A stretch of DNA of 64,000 nucleotides from Mycobacterium xenopi (GCF_009936235.1 NZ_AP022314.1:3162001-3226000), one strand, 5' to 3'; numbered from the stretch's first letter, positions 34,736 to 43,752 are shown. Numbers and translations: made by a program. The notes: generated by a model from the letters alone, not told the origin.

Positions 34736-35503
34736 ATGACCAGCAGCACACAGCCGCAACGCGGGTTCGGCGTCGACGTCGGCGGCAGCGGCATCAAGGG
34801 CGGCGTTGTCGACCTGGCCACCGGGGCGCTCATCGGCGACCGGTTCAAACTGAGCACCCCCCAACCTGCCACTCCGGCGGCGGTGGCCAAGACGATTGCG
34901 GCGATTGTCAACGAGTTCGGTTGGTCGGGGCCGCTCGGCGTGACCTACCCCGGGGTCGTCACCGAGGGTGTCGTGCAGACCGCGGCCAACGTGGACAAGT
35001 CGTGGATCGGCATCAGCGCGCGCGACGTCATCAGCACCGAACTCAACGGCCAACAGGTCACCGTGCTCAACGACGCCGACGCGGCGGGGCTAGCTGAAGA
35101 ACGCTACGGCGCCGGCAAAGACAAATCCGGCGTCGTGGTGTTACTCACCTTCGGAACCGGGATCGGGTCGGCGGTCATCCACAACGGAAAGTTGCTGCCC
35201 AACACCGAATTCGGACACCTCGAGGTGGGTGGCAAGGAGGCCGAGCACCGGGCGGCGTCATCGGTCAAGGAAAGGCGCGGCTGGAGTTACAAGAAATGGG
35301 CCCGGCAGGTCACCAAGGTGCTGGTGGCGATCGAGAATGCGATGTGGCCTGACCTGTTCATCGTCGGCGGCGGCATTAGCCGCAAGGCCGACAAGTGGGT
35401 GCCGCTGCTCACCAACCGGACCCCGGTGGTGCCGGCCGCCTTGCAGAACACCGCCGGCATTGTCGGCGCGGCAATGGCGGCGACCACAGACGTCACGCAT
35501 TGA
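34736..35503 (+). CDS. ppgK: Polyphosphate glucokinase
   Basis: Phosphorylates glucose using polyphosphate or ATP (ROK family), 255 residues. The N-terminal phosphate motif GVDVGGSGIKGGVVDLATG is at about residues 12-30; the glucose site is VLNDADAAGLAEERYG; the adenosine/polyP motif is LLTFGTGIGSAVI, followed by NTEFGHLEVGGKEAEHR. The C-terminal LFIVGGGISRKADKW is typical. The ribosome-binding site GAGGAGA precedes ATG 34736. The gene precedes sigA as in H37Rv. Confidence 0.95.
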   Translation: MTSSTQPQRGFGVDVGGSGIKGGVVDLATGALIGDRFKLSTPQPATPAAVAKTIAAIVNEFGWSGPLGVTYPGVVTEGVVQTAANVDKSWIGISARDVISTELNGQQVTVLNDADAAGLAEERYGAGKDKSGVVVLLTFGTGIGSAVIHNGKLLPNTEFGHLEVGGKEAEHRAASSVKERRGWSYKKWARQVTKVLVAIENAMWPDLFIVGGGISRKADKWVPLLTNRTPVVPAALQNTAGIVGAAMAATTDVTH

Positions 35504-35541
35504 AATTGCCCGCTCAGCCGGGTCGGAGCGCGGGCTGTCGT

Positions 35542-35547
35542 TACAAT
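35542..35547 (+). promoter_or_regulatory. Possible -10 element upstream of sigA
   Basis: TACAAT in the 165-base gap between ppgK and sigA, about 120 bases before the sigA start. It matches a sigma-A type -10 hexamer. A good -35 is not apparent at 17-18 bases upstream, so this is tentative. Confidence 0.3.
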
Positions 35548-35668
35548 GGTCAGCGGCGGCCGCCTGAACCGATAGCGGCGCGTATCCACGCCGACATTCG
35601 ACATAACCGATACTTTCGGTCAAGCACGCCCAAGCGCACCGGAAGTGAGTCCGACCGAAGGGGTGTAC

Positions 35669-37251
35669 GTGGCAGCGACCAAGGCAAGCCCGTCAACCGA
35701 TGAGCCGGTGAAACGCACCGCCACCAAGGCCCCCGCCAAGGCCGGGGCAAAACGGTCCGCAGCGAAGTCCACCCACGGCTCCGCCGCTACCACGCGGACC
35801 GCTAAGAACACCACCCGCGCTAGCAAGACAACTCCACGCGCCGCGAAGGCGGCGGCGCCAAACGCGCCGAGACCACGAAAGCCCAAGCCACGAAAAAGAG
35901 CCGCACCCCGGCCAAGGCTGCCACCCCCACATCGGCGCGAAGCCGCGCCACGAAGAAGACCGCCGCGCCAAAGGATGTCGAAGTCGTTGCCGACGCGCTG
36001 GATTCCGCGGTCGATGATCTCGACGTGGAACCGGACCTCGAGGGGGAACCGGACGCCGACATCGAACCCGAGGACCTCGATATCGATGCCGCTGACCTGA
36101 GCCTCGACGACCTCGAAGACGTCGCAGCCGAAGGTGCGGACGTCGACCTCGACCAAGCCGACACCGACGACGTCGACGTGGCCGCGCCCACCATGGCCGT
36201 TGATGACACCGTCGACGAGGACGAAGAGATCGCTGAGCCAAGCGAAAAGGACAAGGCTTCAGGCGATTTCGTCTGGGATGAAGACGAGTCGGAGGCGCTG
36301 CGCCAGGCGCGCAAAGACGCCGAACTCACCGCATCGGCGGACTCGGTTCGCGCCTACCTGAAGCAGATCGGCAAGGTGGCGCTCCTCAACGCCGAGGAAG
36401 AGGTCGAGCTGGCCAAGCGGATCGAGGCCGGCCTCTACGCCAGCCAGCTGTTGGCCGAGACGGCCGAGCGCGGCGAGAAGCTGCCGACCGCGTTGCGGCG
36501 CGACATGATGTGGATCTGCCGCGACGGCGACCGGGCGAAAAACCATCTGCTGGAAGCGAATTTGCGTCTAGTGGTCTCGCTGGCCAAACGTTACACCGGC
36601 CGCGGCATGGCGTTTTTAGACTTGATTCAGGAAGGCAACCTGGGGCTGATCCGCGCGGTCGAAAAGTTCGACTACACCAAGGGATACAAATTTTCCACCT
36701 ACGCCACGTGGTGGATTCGCCAGGCCATCACCCGGGCGATGGCCGACCAGGCACGCACCATCCGGATACCGGTGCACATGGTCGAGGTGATCAACAAGCT
36801 GGGCCGCATTCAGCGTGAGCTGCTGCAGGATCTGGGCCGTGAACCCACTCCGGAGGAGCTCGCCAAAGAAATGGACATCACGCCGGAGAAGGTTCTGGAA
36901 ATCCAGCAATACGCCCGGGAACCGATCTCGCTCGACCAGACCATCGGCGATGAGGGCGATTCGCAGCTTGGCGATTTCATCGAGGACAGCGAAGCCGTGG
37001 TGGCCGTCGACGCGGTGTCGTTCACTCTGCTGCAGGACCAATTGCAGTCGGTGCTGGAGACGCTCTCCGAGCGGGAAGCCGGCGTAGTACGGCTGCGCTT
37101 CGGTCTCACCGACGGCCAACCGCGCACGCTTGATGAGATCGGCCAGGTCTACGGGGTCACTCGGGAACGCATCCGCCAGATCGAGTCCAAGACGATGTCG
37201 AAGCTGCGTCACCCCAGCCGTTCCCAAGTGCTGCGCGACTATCTGGACTGA
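35669..37251 (+). CDS. sigA: Principal sigma factor SigA, frameshift in the N-terminal extension
   Basis: Housekeeping sigma-70 factor. GTG 35669 (GAAGGGG upstream) opens the expected VAATKASPSTDEPVKRTATK. Near 35845-35860, in a GGC repeat tract, the frame changes: the remaining Lys/Ala-rich tail, the acidic stretch (ELDVEPD-like) and the whole core follow in another frame to 37251. Adding one base gives 527 residues, as in M. tuberculosis. Core motifs: region 1.2 DSVRAYLKQIGKVALLNAEE, 2.3-2.4 NLRLVVSLAKRYTGRGMAFL and KFSTYATWWIRQAITRA, 4.2 GQVYGVTRERIRQIESK. Essential, so an assembly error is far more likely than a true shift. A GTG at 36025 could initiate a shortened form. Confidence 0.88.
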
Positions 37252-37291
37252 GAGCTGGATCGAAGGCGGTGTGGCTGCCTACGGTGACCGC

Positions 37292-37705
37292 ATGCCAGCC
37301 AACCGCATTCACGTGTCGACGGGTTCGGATTTCGAGACAACCGTCGGCTATTCCCGAGCGGTACGTGTCGGCCGACACGTCGCCGTCGCCGGCACCACCG
37401 GTGCCGGACCAGCCGATGACATTGGCCTTCAGACCCGAGATGCCTTGCGCCGCATTGAGTTTGCTTTGAAAGAGGCCGGCGCGTCGTTGACCGACGTTAT
37501 CCGCACCCGCATCTACGTGACCGACATCTCGCGCTGGCGGGAGGTCGCCGCGGTGCATGCCGATGTGTTCGGCGAGATCCGCCCGGTGGCCACCATGGTC
37601 GAGGTCTCGGCTCTCATCTCCCCTCACTTGCTGGTCGAAATCGAGGCCGACGCCTATGTCGAGTCGTCCAGCGGCGGGAATGCGCCGTCCGGGCCGGGCC
37701 GGTAA
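37292..37705 (+). CDS. RidA family protein (Rv2704-like)
   Basis: A 137-residue YjgF/YER057c/UK114 (RidA) protein; family members deaminate reactive enamine/imine intermediates. Signature segments: HVSTGSDFETTVGYSRAVRV, VAVAGTTGAG, TRDALRRIEFALKEAGASL, DVIRTRIYVTDISRW, and the conserved C-terminal LVEIEADAY. The catalytic-site Arg is in RTRIYVTD. ATG 37292 is chosen; a GTG at 37271 would add seven residues. It follows sigA by 40 bases and overlaps the convergent DUF952 gene by 52 bases. Confidence 0.88.
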   Translation: MPANRIHVSTGSDFETTVGYSRAVRVGRHVAVAGTTGAGPADDIGLQTRDALRRIEFALKEAGASLTDVIRTRIYVTDISRWREVAAVHADVFGEIRPVATMVEVSALISPHLLVEIEADAYVESSSGGNAPSGPGR

Positions 37706-38013
37706 GCGGTGACGTTGATCACAGCGGCGACCGGCAAGGGGCCATACAGGTGCGGGAACAACATCGACGCCGGGTCCGTTGACTCGCCTCGCTCCCAACG
37801 CACCGGTGAATCGAGCCGGCCCGGATCGATGTGCAGCAGCACCACGTCCTGACGCCCGCGATAAAGCCGGTTGGCGGGCAGGTGGACCTGCTGCGGCGTC
37901 GACAAATGGACGAAACCCGCGCTGGCCAGCGAGCCCGGGCGAACGTATCCGCAGTCCTGAGCAGACGACCACTCAAGCGCCGGGCACAGATGCACCAGCA
38001 CTCCAGGTTTCAC
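37654..38013 (-). CDS. DUF952 family protein (Rv2705c-like)
   Basis: A 119-residue protein, conserved in actinobacteria and others. The DUF952 pattern GFVHLSTPQQVHLPANRLYR (about residues 30-49) and LLHIDPGRLDSPVRWE, LFPHLYGPLPVAAVINV (about 87-103) is clear. GTG 38013 with AGGGTGG upstream is used; the frame stays open beyond. It overlaps the end of the RidA gene. Function unknown. Confidence 0.8.
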   Translation of the reverse strand: MKPGVLVHLCPALEWSSAQDCGYVRPGSLASAGFVHLSTPQQVHLPANRLYRGRQDVVLLHIDPGRLDSPVRWERGESTDPASMLFPHLYGPLPVAAVINVTAYRPGPDGAFPPLDDST

Positions 38014-38141
38014 GCCACCACCCTGCCCGGAGAGCAACCGCAGCGGGCGTGAGAAACGACACAGCGGGTAACCACTGGGGAACAACGCGGAAGCCCGCAA
38101 CGTCTGAGACAGTAAAGATACGCCAGGAACGGGGAGAAGCT

Positions 38142-38339
38142 ATGAACGCCACATTGACCAGTCCGGAACTCACCAGGGCTGATCGGTGCGATCGGTGCGG
38201 CGCCGCCGCCCGTGTGCGTGCCAAGCTTCCGTCCGGCGCTGAGCTTCTTTTCTGCCAGCATCACGCCAAAAAGCACGAAGCCAAGCTGACCGAGATGTCT
38301 GCGGTGCTAGAAGTCAGCGGCGCGCCGCTCGAGCCGTAA
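38142..38339 (+). CDS. Small zinc-ribbon protein (DUF7455-like)
   Basis: A 65-residue protein: MNATLTSPELTRADRCDRCG, then ARVRAKLPSGAELLFCQHH. One CxxC pair and a CxHH group could bind one zinc. A strong ribosome-binding site (GGGGAGAAG) precedes ATG 38142. It ends 13 bases from the convergent DUF3039 gene. Function unknown. Confidence 0.82.
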   Translation: MNATLTSPELTRADRCDRCGAAARVRAKLPSGAELLFCQHHAKKHEAKLTEMSAVLEVSGAPLEP

Positions 38340-38352
38340 AACGACGAGCGGG

Positions 38353-38592
38353 TCAGTCCTTTTTGAGCCTGTCGTAAATTCGCTTGCACTCCGGGCAGAC
38401 CGGAGAGCCCGGCTTCGCCGAGCGGGTGACCGGAAACACCTCACCGCACAAGGCGACGACATGGGTGCCCATCACCGCACTCTCAGCGATTTTGTCCTTT
38501 TTGACGTAGTGGAAGTACTTAGGGGTGTCGCTGCCGGTCCCGTCGTCGACGCGTTCGTCGGTGTCGGTGCGTTCGATCGTTTGGGTCTGCAT
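38353..38592 (-). CDS. DUF3039 protein (Rv2708c-like)
   Basis: A 79-residue protein conserved in actinobacteria. A Thr/Asp-rich start is followed by YFHYVKKDKIAESAVMGTHV, VALCGEVFPVTRS and SPVCPECKRIYDRLKKD, giving a probable zinc site from one Cys and a CxxC pair. Divergent from the DUF3099 gene with 74 bases between starts. Function unknown. Confidence 0.86.
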   Translation of the reverse strand: MQTQTIERTDTDERVDDGTGSDTPKYFHYVKKDKIAESAVMGTHVVALCGEVFPVTRSAKPGSPVCPECKRIYDRLKKD

Positions 38593-38666
38593 AGCTCATA
38601 TTGTGCCGGAAACCGGCTGCCGAAACCGGTTGTGCCGTGATCCGCCAAGTATGGGACAGTGGAGAA

Positions 38667-39071
38667 ATGAAGCACGGCTCGGAGCCGGGTTTCGACGACG
38701 ATGGTCGACCAGTCCTCATCACCGCCGCCGCGCCGCCATACGAAGTGCAGCACCGCGAGCGGGTGCGCAAGTACCTCACGCTGATGGCGTTTCGGGTCCC
38801 GGCACTTGTTTTAGCGGCACTCGCCTACGGCATGTGGCACAACGGCTTGATCTCACTGCTGATCGTGGCCGTCTCGGTGCCGTTGCCGTGGATGGCGGTG
38901 TTGATCGCCAACGACCGGCCGCCGCGCCGCGCCGACGAACCCCGGCGCTTCGACAGCACGCGGCGCCGCACGCCGCTATTCCCGACCGCCGAACGTCCAG
39001 CGCTCGAGCCACGCAGACCGTCGACGCCGCAACCGGAGTCGCCACCGCCGGCGCATGGCGGTTCCGCATAA
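38667..39071 (+). CDS. DUF3099 membrane protein (Rv2709-like)
   Basis: A 134-residue protein. Soluble start (PVLITAAAPPYEVQHRERVR), then two membrane segments (YLTLMAFRVPALVLAALAYG and LISLLIVAVSVPLPWMAVLI, about residues 36-85), and a Pro/Arg-rich cytoplasmic tail. ATG 38667 follows GGAGAA; the frame is open further upstream. It lies just before sigB. Function unknown. Confidence 0.83.
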   Translation: MKHGSEPGFDDDGRPVLITAAAPPYEVQHRERVRKYLTLMAFRVPALVLAALAYGMWHNGLISLLIVAVSVPLPWMAVLIANDRPPRRADEPRRFDSTRRRTPLFPTAERPALEPRRPSTPQPESPPPAHGGSA

Positions 39072-39156
39072 CCGGTCACTCGCCGCAGTTCTCAGGACAT
39101 TCTCAGGTCGTCGGCGCATTCGCGCACGTCAACCGGTGTGAGATAGCCCGCCGGTG

Positions 39157-39183
39157 GGAACTCATCACGTGGGTTGGTCGTTG
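39157..39183 (+). promoter_or_regulatory. ECF-type (SigE/SigH-like) promoter of sigB
   Basis: GGAAC at 39157-39161 and CGTTG at 39179-39183 with a 17-base spacer, matching the GGAAC/CGTT consensus of mycobacterial SigE and SigH. It ends about 37 bases before the sigB start, and SigE/SigH control of sigB is established in M. tuberculosis. Confidence 0.6.
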
Positions 39184-39219
39184 GACCACATGACAGTTCA
39201 AGCCGATCGGGAGGGCGCT

Positions 39220-40179
39220 ATGGCAAATGCCACCACAGGCCGGGTTGACAGCGATCTGGATGCTCAGAGCCCAGCCGCGGACCTGGTGCGCGTGTATCTG
39301 AACGGCATCGGCAAGACGGCGCTGCTCAATGCCGCCGACGAGGTCGAGCTCGCCAAGCGCATCGAGGCCGGGCTTTACGCCCAGTATCTGCTGGAGACCC
39401 GGAAGCGCCTCGGGGAGAACCGCAAGCGGGAACTGGCGATGGTGGTCCGCGACGGTGAGGCGGCGCGCCGGCATTTGCTGGAAGCCAACCTGCGGCTGGT
39501 GGTGTCGCTGGCCAAGCGCTACACCGGCCGCGGCATGCCGCTGCTGGACCTCATCCAGGAAGGCAATCTCGGCCTGATCCGTGCGATGGAGAAGTTCGAC
39601 TACACAAAGGGATTCAAGTTCTCGACGTATGCCACGTGGTGGATCCGCCAGGCCATTACTCGTGGCATGGCCGACCAGAGCCGCACCATCCGCCTGCCGG
39701 TTCACCTGGTCGAGCAGGTCAACAAGCTGGCCCGCATCAAGCGGGAGCTGCACCAGAACCTGGGCCGCGAAGCCACCGACGAGGAGCTGGCCGAGGAATC
39801 TGGCATTCCGATCGACAAGATCAACGATCTGCTGGAGCACAGCCGGGACCCGGTGAGTCTGGATATGCCGGTCGGTTCCGACGAGGAGGCTCCATTGGGC
39901 GACTTCATCGAGGACGCCGAAGCGGCGTCGGCGGAGAACACGGTCATCGCCGAGCTGCTGCACACCGACATCCGCAGCGTGCTGGCCACCCTCGACGAGC
40001 GCGAGCAACAGGTGGTTCGGTTGCGCTTCGGGCTGGATGACGGGCAACCGCGGACGCTGGATCAAATCGGCAAGCTGTTCGGTTTGTCGCGTGAGCGGGT
40101 CCGCCAGATCGAGCGCGAGGTGATGGCCAAGCTGCGCCACGGCGAGCGCGCCGACCGGCTGCGCTCGTACGCCAGCTAG
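39220..40179 (+). CDS. sigB: RNA polymerase sigma factor SigB
   Basis: Principal-like, non-essential stress and stationary-phase sigma factor, 319 residues. Near-identical to SigA in regions 2-4: AADLVRVYLNGIGKTALLNA (about residues 18-37), NLRLVVSLAKRYTGRGMPLL, KFSTYATWWIRQAITRGMAD, and GKLFGLSRERVRQIEREVMA in region 4.2. It lacks the long SigA N-terminal extension. ATG 39220 with GGAGGG upstream is chosen; the frame is open to 39154. A perfect 12-base stem follows at 40203-40231. Confidence 0.96.
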   Translation: MANATTGRVDSDLDAQSPAADLVRVYLNGIGKTALLNAADEVELAKRIEAGLYAQYLLETRKRLGENRKRELAMVVRDGEAARRHLLEANLRLVVSLAKRYTGRGMPLLDLIQEGNLGLIRAMEKFDYTKGFKFSTYATWWIRQAITRGMADQSRTIRLPVHLVEQVNKLARIKRELHQNLGREATDEELAEESGIPIDKINDLLEHSRDPVSLDMPVGSDEEAPLGDFIEDAEAASAENTVIAELLHTDIRSVLATLDEREQQVVRLRFGLDDGQPRTLDQIGKLFGLSRERVRQIEREVMAKLRHGERADRLRSYAS

Positions 40180-40202
40180 GAACACCGGCTGACACGAGCA
40201 AA

Positions 40203-40231
40203 GATGCCCGCCGCGGGTCGCGGCGGGCATC
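40203..40231 (+). terminator. Terminator hairpin after sigB
   Basis: Perfect stem GATGCCCGCCGC (40203-40214) and GCGGCGGGCATC (40220-40231) with a 5-base loop GGGTC, followed by GTGTTG. It lies 23 bases after the sigB stop and before ideR; very stable and in a classic terminator position, without a U-tract. Confidence 0.75.
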
Positions 40232-40304
40232 GTGTTGCCGTTGAGTGTTCGTAAACCATTCCCGCAGCTCGGCAAGTAGACTCGGCGGCGATGGAGGGTG
40301 CGGA

Positions 40305-40997
40305 ATGAACGAGCTGGTTGACACCACCGAGATGTACCTGCGGACGATCTACGACCTCGAAGAGGAGGGCGTGACGCCGCTGCGCGCGCGGATCGCCGAA
40401 CGGCTTGAGCAGAGCGGTCCGACCGTCAGCCAGACCGTGTCGCGAATGGAGCGCGATGGGTTGCTGCGGGTGGCCGGCGACCGGCACCTGGAACTCACCG
40501 AAAAAGGCCGCGCGCTGGCTATCGCCGTGATGCGCAAGCACCGGCTGGCCGAACGGCTGCTGGTCGATGTGATCGGGTTGCCGTGGGAGGAAGTGCACGC
40601 GGAGGCCTGCCGGTGGGAACACGTGATGAGCGAAGACGTCGAACGCCGGCTTGTGAAAGTGCTCAACAACCCGACCACGTCCCCGTTCGGCAACCCGATT
40701 CCCGGGCTGAAGGACCTTGGTGTGGGACCGGGTTTCGGCGCCGAGGACGCCAACCTGGTGCGGCTGACTGAATTGCCGTCGGGCGCGCCAGTGGCCGTGG
40801 TCGTCCGCCAGCTCACCGAGCACGTCCAAGGCGATATCGACCTGATCACCCGACTCAAGGACGCGGGCGTCGTACCCAATGCACGCGTGACCGTGGAGAC
40901 CAACCCTGGCGGCGGGGTGACCATCGTGATACCGGGTCACGAAAATGTGACACTGCCGCACGAGATGGCACACGCCGTCAAGGTCGAAAAGGTCTAA
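40305..40997 (+). CDS. ideR: Iron-dependent repressor IdeR
   Basis: DtxR-family Fe2+-dependent regulator of siderophore and iron-storage genes. The 230-residue length equals that of M. tuberculosis. Winged HTH: VTPLRARIAERLEQSGPTVS and TVSRMERDGLLRVAGDRHLE (about residues 23-61). The metal-binding dimerisation part contains EACRWEHVMSEDVE with Cys, Glu and His ligands near residues 100-110. An SH3-like C-terminal domain spans about 150-230 (GVVPNARVTVETNPGGGV). ATG 40305 with GGAGGG upstream; the longer open frame is not used. It converges on the next gene with a 3-base gap. Confidence 0.97.
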   Translation: MNELVDTTEMYLRTIYDLEEEGVTPLRARIAERLEQSGPTVSQTVSRMERDGLLRVAGDRHLELTEKGRALAIAVMRKHRLAERLLVDVIGLPWEEVHAEACRWEHVMSEDVERRLVKVLNNPTTSPFGNPIPGLKDLGVGPGFGAEDANLVRLTELPSGAPVAVVVRQLTEHVQGDIDLITRLKDAGVVPNARVTVETNPGGGVTIVIPGHENVTLPHEMAHAVKVEKV

Positions 40998-41000
40998 CCG

Positions 41001-42056
41001 TCACACCGCGCGCCGACCGAATGCTCGCCGCGGCAGCCGCACGCCGAGCCGCGCGGCCAGCCGGTAACCGGTAAGCGCCAGTTCGCGAATCCGCTCGGGC
41101 CGCAGACCTGACTGCAACGCCTGGTCGAGCATGCCCGCCATCCGGTGGCCGGGTGCGCAGCGCAGTGCCGCCTCCAGCGACACGCCGGCCAGGGGGCCGT
41201 CGCCGCGGGCGTAGGCACTGAACGCCAGCAGCACCAGCGCTTCGACCCGCCAGGGTTCGGGCAGACTGCGCGACAACACCGCCCACAAGCACTCCGCCGC
41301 GGCCGCGTCGACACCGATGGCAAGGGCATACATCGTGTCGCGGACCTGCACATCGCTCAGCGCACAACCCAGCCTGGCCAGCTCCAATATGGACAGCTGG
41401 TGTGCGTCGGCAACACGCGCCGCCGCGTCGACCAGCTCCTTGATGTCGCGACGTGCTGTGGCGTCGGGATCGCCGCGCTGCGCCTGCTCACGTGACGCCG
41501 ACTGCTCGGCGATCGCTGCCGCCAACTCGGCGCTGTCCGCCGTGTCGTCGACCGCGATGACGGCCTGCAGGTCGGCCCGGCGAGCGTAGAGTCGCCGCCC
41601 GTCCAGCACGGCAGCCACCGCCAGCGGCGACGACGACGGATCATCGACGACACCCGCGGACCCACAACCGTCGACGCAGCGCCAGCGTCCACCCGCGGCC
41701 ACCCGATCCACCACATGAGCGGCCCATAACACGATGTCGCGTTGCGACAGCGCGTCGTTGAGCGCTGTACAGAGTTCGCGGTATTCGTCCGCGCACACCG
41801 GGCAACGGGCCCCATCGGCGTCGACGATCACCGCGATCGCGGCCTCGGGCGAAGCCGCCGCGGCGACCTCGGCGAGCTGCCCGACCCGCTCGGCAAGATC
41901 AGCGGACAGATCGACACGCATCACCGCGCCCATTTCGCCGCCGTCGATCGACACCAGAACCAGCGATTTTTCCGGCACGAAACCGAGGACGGCCGGTAAC
42001 GCGGCTATCAGCGTGCCGGGACGATCGAGTTCAAAGTCGGATCGATGTGTCGTCAT
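41001..42056 (-). CDS. DUF4192 family protein (Rv2712c-like)
   Basis: A 351-residue actinobacterial protein. The start FELDRPGTLIAALPAVLGFV and PEKSLVLVSIDG is typical of DUF4192, followed by AAIAVIVDADGARCPVCADE, then a CVDGC pair. The C-terminal half is helical and includes DAAAAECLWAVLSRSLPEPW and AFSAYARGDGPLAGVSLEAA. No membrane segment or signal. ATG 42056 is used. Function unknown. Confidence 0.86.
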   Translation of the reverse strand: MTTHRSDFELDRPGTLIAALPAVLGFVPEKSLVLVSIDGGEMGAVMRVDLSADLAERVGQLAEVAAAASPEAAIAVIVDADGARCPVCADEYRELCTALNDALSQRDIVLWAAHVVDRVAAGGRWRCVDGCGSAGVVDDPSSSPLAVAAVLDGRRLYARRADLQAVIAVDDTADSAELAAAIAEQSASREQAQRGDPDATARRDIKELVDAAARVADAHQLSILELARLGCALSDVQVRDTMYALAIGVDAAAAECLWAVLSRSLPEPWRVEALVLLAFSAYARGDGPLAGVSLEAALRCAPGHRMAGMLDQALQSGLRPERIRELALTGYRLAARLGVRLPRRAFGRRAV

Positions 42057-42161
42057 GGGCCACACGCTGGTCTGCAGCACCGTCAACCGGCAGGCAAGCG
42101 AGGTCGCCCAGCGGTGCGGCTGTGGATGAATTCAGCACTGTGGGTCGAACTGGTTGCCTGC

Positions 42162-42587
42162 TCAACGGGCCGCTGATCGGGCTGCAATCGCGTAGTCGGC
42201 GTGCGGATCACGGCCGGCGATCCAGCGCGGATCCAGATAGACCGCGTCAACGGTCCAGGTGTCGTCGGGCGCGGTATGCCCACCGAAACCCGGGACGAAG
42301 GTCGGCTGGGTGCCGCCGCCTAGGCAGTGCGCGGCGGTCAGCACCAGATCACCCCCGACCGAGTCGAGCACGGACCCTGTGCAGGTATGCAAGTCACCGC
42401 CGGCCAAGAAGAAGGCGCCCACCCGCGGGTCGGGCGCGACCGGACCGGCGACGACACGCGCGACGGGGTGGCTGGCGCGCATCTCCCGCACCCTGGAGGT
42501 GACCGTGGGACTTGCCGGCGGGCCGCAGGCCGACAGCAGCAACGCCAGGCTGACCGGTACAACCCCCATCACCGCCATGGCCCGCAT
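42162..42587 (-). pseudogene. Truncated trypsin-like serine protease (lipoprotein)
   Basis: A 141-residue remnant of a secreted chymotrypsin-fold protease. The lipoprotein signal ends at LLLSACGPP. HTCTGSVLDSVGGDLVLTAAHC carries the catalytic His; DPHADYAIA carries the catalytic Asp. Translation then stops (AARSAAR) about 70-100 residues before the active-site Ser (GDSGGP region), which is not found in any frame up to the next gene. It is therefore inactive as it stands. It lies where H37Rv has sthA. Confidence 0.72.
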
Positions 42588-42786
42588 CGGTGTACATCAT
42601 GCCCGAGGCGTCGCCGACGACCCGGACCCGACACCAGCATCGGGGTATGGAATGCTGCCCCAGGCCACCGCGTTTCGAACATACAGGCGGGCTAACTAGT
42701 GTGCTGAATTAGATTCTTGGCACCCGTCGATTTGAGGGAAACTGGTGACGTGGCGCGATTCAGCGCCGTGGTGAGGAGGCACAACG
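42588..42786. other. Spacer before the PAC2 gene
   Basis: A 199-base gap between the truncated protease start and the Rv2714-like gene, divergent, so it should hold promoters for both. No coding potential was recognised. A strong ribosome-binding site (GTGAGGAGGC) ends it. Confidence 0.5.
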
Positions 42787-43752
42787 ATGGCCGACGAACA
42801 CAAGCAGCCCTACCAACCCGAGCAAACGGGGATGTACCAGCTTGAGTTGCCGGCGCCGCAGTTGTCGTCGCCTGACGGTCGAGGCCCGGTCTTGGTGCAC
42901 GCGTTGGAGGGCTTCTCCGACGCCGGTCACGCGATCCGACTGGCCGCAGCCCATCTCAAGAATTCCCTGGACACCGAGCTGGTGGCATCGTTCGCGATCG
43001 ATGAGCTGCTGGACTACCGCTCGCGCCGGCCGCTGATGACGTTCAAGACCGACCACTTCACCGACTACGACGATCCCGAGCTGAGTCTGTATGCGCTGCA
43101 CGACAGCGTCGGGACACCGTTTCTGCTGCTGGCCGGCATGGAGCCGGATCTGAAGTGGGAGCGTTTCGTCACCGCGGTGCGCCTGCTCGCCGAGCGGCTG
43201 GGGGTGCGGCAAACCATCGGCTTGGGGACGATCCCGATGGCGGTCCCGCACACGCGGCCGATCACGATGACCGCGCACTCCAACAACCGTGAGCTCATCG
43301 CCGACTTCACGCCGTGGATCGCCGAGGTGCAGGTTCCCGGCAGCGCCTCGAACTTGCTGGAATACCGGATGGCCCAGCACGGCCACGAGGTCGTCGGATT
43401 CACCGTGCATGTCCCGCACTACCTGGCCCAGACCGACTACCCGGCCGCGGCCCAGGCGCTGCTGGAGCAGGTCGCCAAGACAGGCGCACTCGAGCTCCCG
43501 CTGACGGCGCTGGCCGAGGCGGCAGCCGAGATCCGGGCAAAGATCGACGAGCAGGTTGAGGCCAGCGCCGAGGTGGCTCAAGTGGTGGCCGCCCTGGAGC
43601 GCCAGTACGATGCTTTCGTCGCCGCACAGGAGAACCGGTCACTGCTGGCGCGCGACGAAGATCTGCCCAGCGGTGACGAACTCGGCGCGGAGTTCGAGCG
43701 GTTCTTGGCCCAGCAGGCAGAGAAGAAACGCAAGGACGACGACCCGAGCTGA
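42787..43752 (+). CDS. PAC2 family protein (Rv2714-like)
   Basis: A 321-residue member of the PAC2 (proteasome-assembly chaperone 2-like) family; the M. tuberculosis protein has a known crystal structure but an unclear function. Signature segments: VLVHALEGFSDAGHAIRLAA (about residues 36-55), DELLDYRSRRPLMTFK, PFLLLAGMEPDLKWERF, RQTIGLGTIPMAVPHTRP and VHVPHYLAQTDYPAAAQALL. A charged helical tail ends KKRKDDDPS. It starts just after GTGAGGAGG and is followed closely by the hydrolase gene, so probably an operon. Confidence 0.9.
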   Translation: MADEHKQPYQPEQTGMYQLELPAPQLSSPDGRGPVLVHALEGFSDAGHAIRLAAAHLKNSLDTELVASFAIDELLDYRSRRPLMTFKTDHFTDYDDPELSLYALHDSVGTPFLLLAGMEPDLKWERFVTAVRLLAERLGVRQTIGLGTIPMAVPHTRPITMTAHSNNRELIADFTPWIAEVQVPGSASNLLEYRMAQHGHEVVGFTVHVPHYLAQTDYPAAAQALLEQVAKTGALELPLTALAEAAAEIRAKIDEQVEASAEVAQVVAALERQYDAFVAAQENRSLLARDEDLPSGDELGAEFERFLAQQAEKKRKDDDPS

